DNA of 64,000 bases from Kangsaoukella pontilimi. GTDB taxonomy: Bacteria; Pseudomonadota; Alphaproteobacteria; Rhodobacterales; Rhodobacteraceae. The stretch lies in NCBI RefSeq assembly GCF_009830125.1, contig NZ_WUPT01000001.1, forward strand, positions 806,001-870,000. The letters are read 5' to 3'. The position numbers and the translations under genes were made by a program. This document shows positions 63,951-64,000 of this stretch, piece after piece. Below the pieces are notes generated by a model. The model was not told where the DNA came from, searched no databases, and saw only the letters and a list, made by a program, of their open reading frames with translations. Position 1 is the stretch's first letter, and the number at the start of each line of letters is the position of its first letter.

Positions 63951-64000
63951 CCACAGGTGCCCGGGCCGGACTGTCGAGCGAGCAGTTCAGACCGTCGGAT

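Overview
The window is a GC-rich chromosomal segment of an alphaproteobacterium, most likely a Rhodobacterales (Roseobacter/Rhodobacter-type) bacterium. The evidence is a Rhodobacter-length 5-aminolevulinate synthase (C4 haem pathway, PLP lysine 248), an alphaproteobacterial LexA box (GTTC-N7-GTTC) before uvrA, two FnrL/Fnr-type boxes, the rodZ-ispG and dgt-argS pairs, a DUF6314 gene, and a GC-rich intergenic repeat ending in CGGAGTATTT...AAGAAG. I see no prophage, transposase, CRISPR array or recognisable defence island. It reads as core chromosome with a few accessory genes.

Layout. 1-7.4 kb: partial lipid A-type acyltransferase, isolated fliG, purB with a small secreted protein, an acidic secreted protein, a DUF6314 protein, bioY and an M20 amidohydrolase. 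7.6-13.7 kb: a 1086-residue three-domain glycosyltransferase, a FAD monooxygenase behind an Fnr-type box, zapE and a membrane-anchored unknown. 13.8-20.1 kb: tpiA, sufA and a sufT-like gene (minus strand), tgt, a membrane protein, and lon with a heat-shock-like promoter. 20.1-24.7 kb: four tRNA genes (Val-CAC, Val-TAC, two identical Asp-GTC), soxR with a near-canonical SoxR operator facing a 61-residue ORF, a DXD-type glycosyltransferase-like gene, a methyltransferase and a LysR regulator. 24.7-29 kb: a fluoroacetate-dehalogenase-like hydrolase, an M20 dipeptidase, a secreted protein and hemA. 29-41 kb: cell envelope and translation genes (rodZ, ispG, a DsbA-like thioredoxin, an aminotransferase, an amidase, PBP1A, prfB, a DUF2189 protein, bactofilin with an M23 peptidase). 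41-49 kb: a DUF455 protein, bcp, a large AsmA/YhdP-like protein, queA, an MFS carrier and a DUF924 protein. 49-52 kb: three overlapping Tad-type genes (VWA TadG-like plus two TadE-like). 52-64 kb: lpd, a glycine-zipper lipoprotein, an MFS carrier, uvrA, three small secreted proteins, xth, an A-type Fe-S carrier, dgt and argS.

Themes. Cell-wall synthesis and shape genes (amidase, PBP1A, rodZ, bactofilin, M23) lie within 12 kb. tgt and queA supply two steps of tRNA queuosine modification. Two A-type carriers and a SufT-like protein serve Fe-S assembly. Several regulatory sites can be read directly: SoxR operator, LexA box, two Fnr boxes, an RpoH-like lon promoter and a DnaA box. The least expected items are the SoxR-operator-linked 61-residue ORF, the triple-domain glycosyltransferase, the dispersed repeat family (eight copies, two in an inverted pair) and the dehalogenase with a complete FAcD-type active site.
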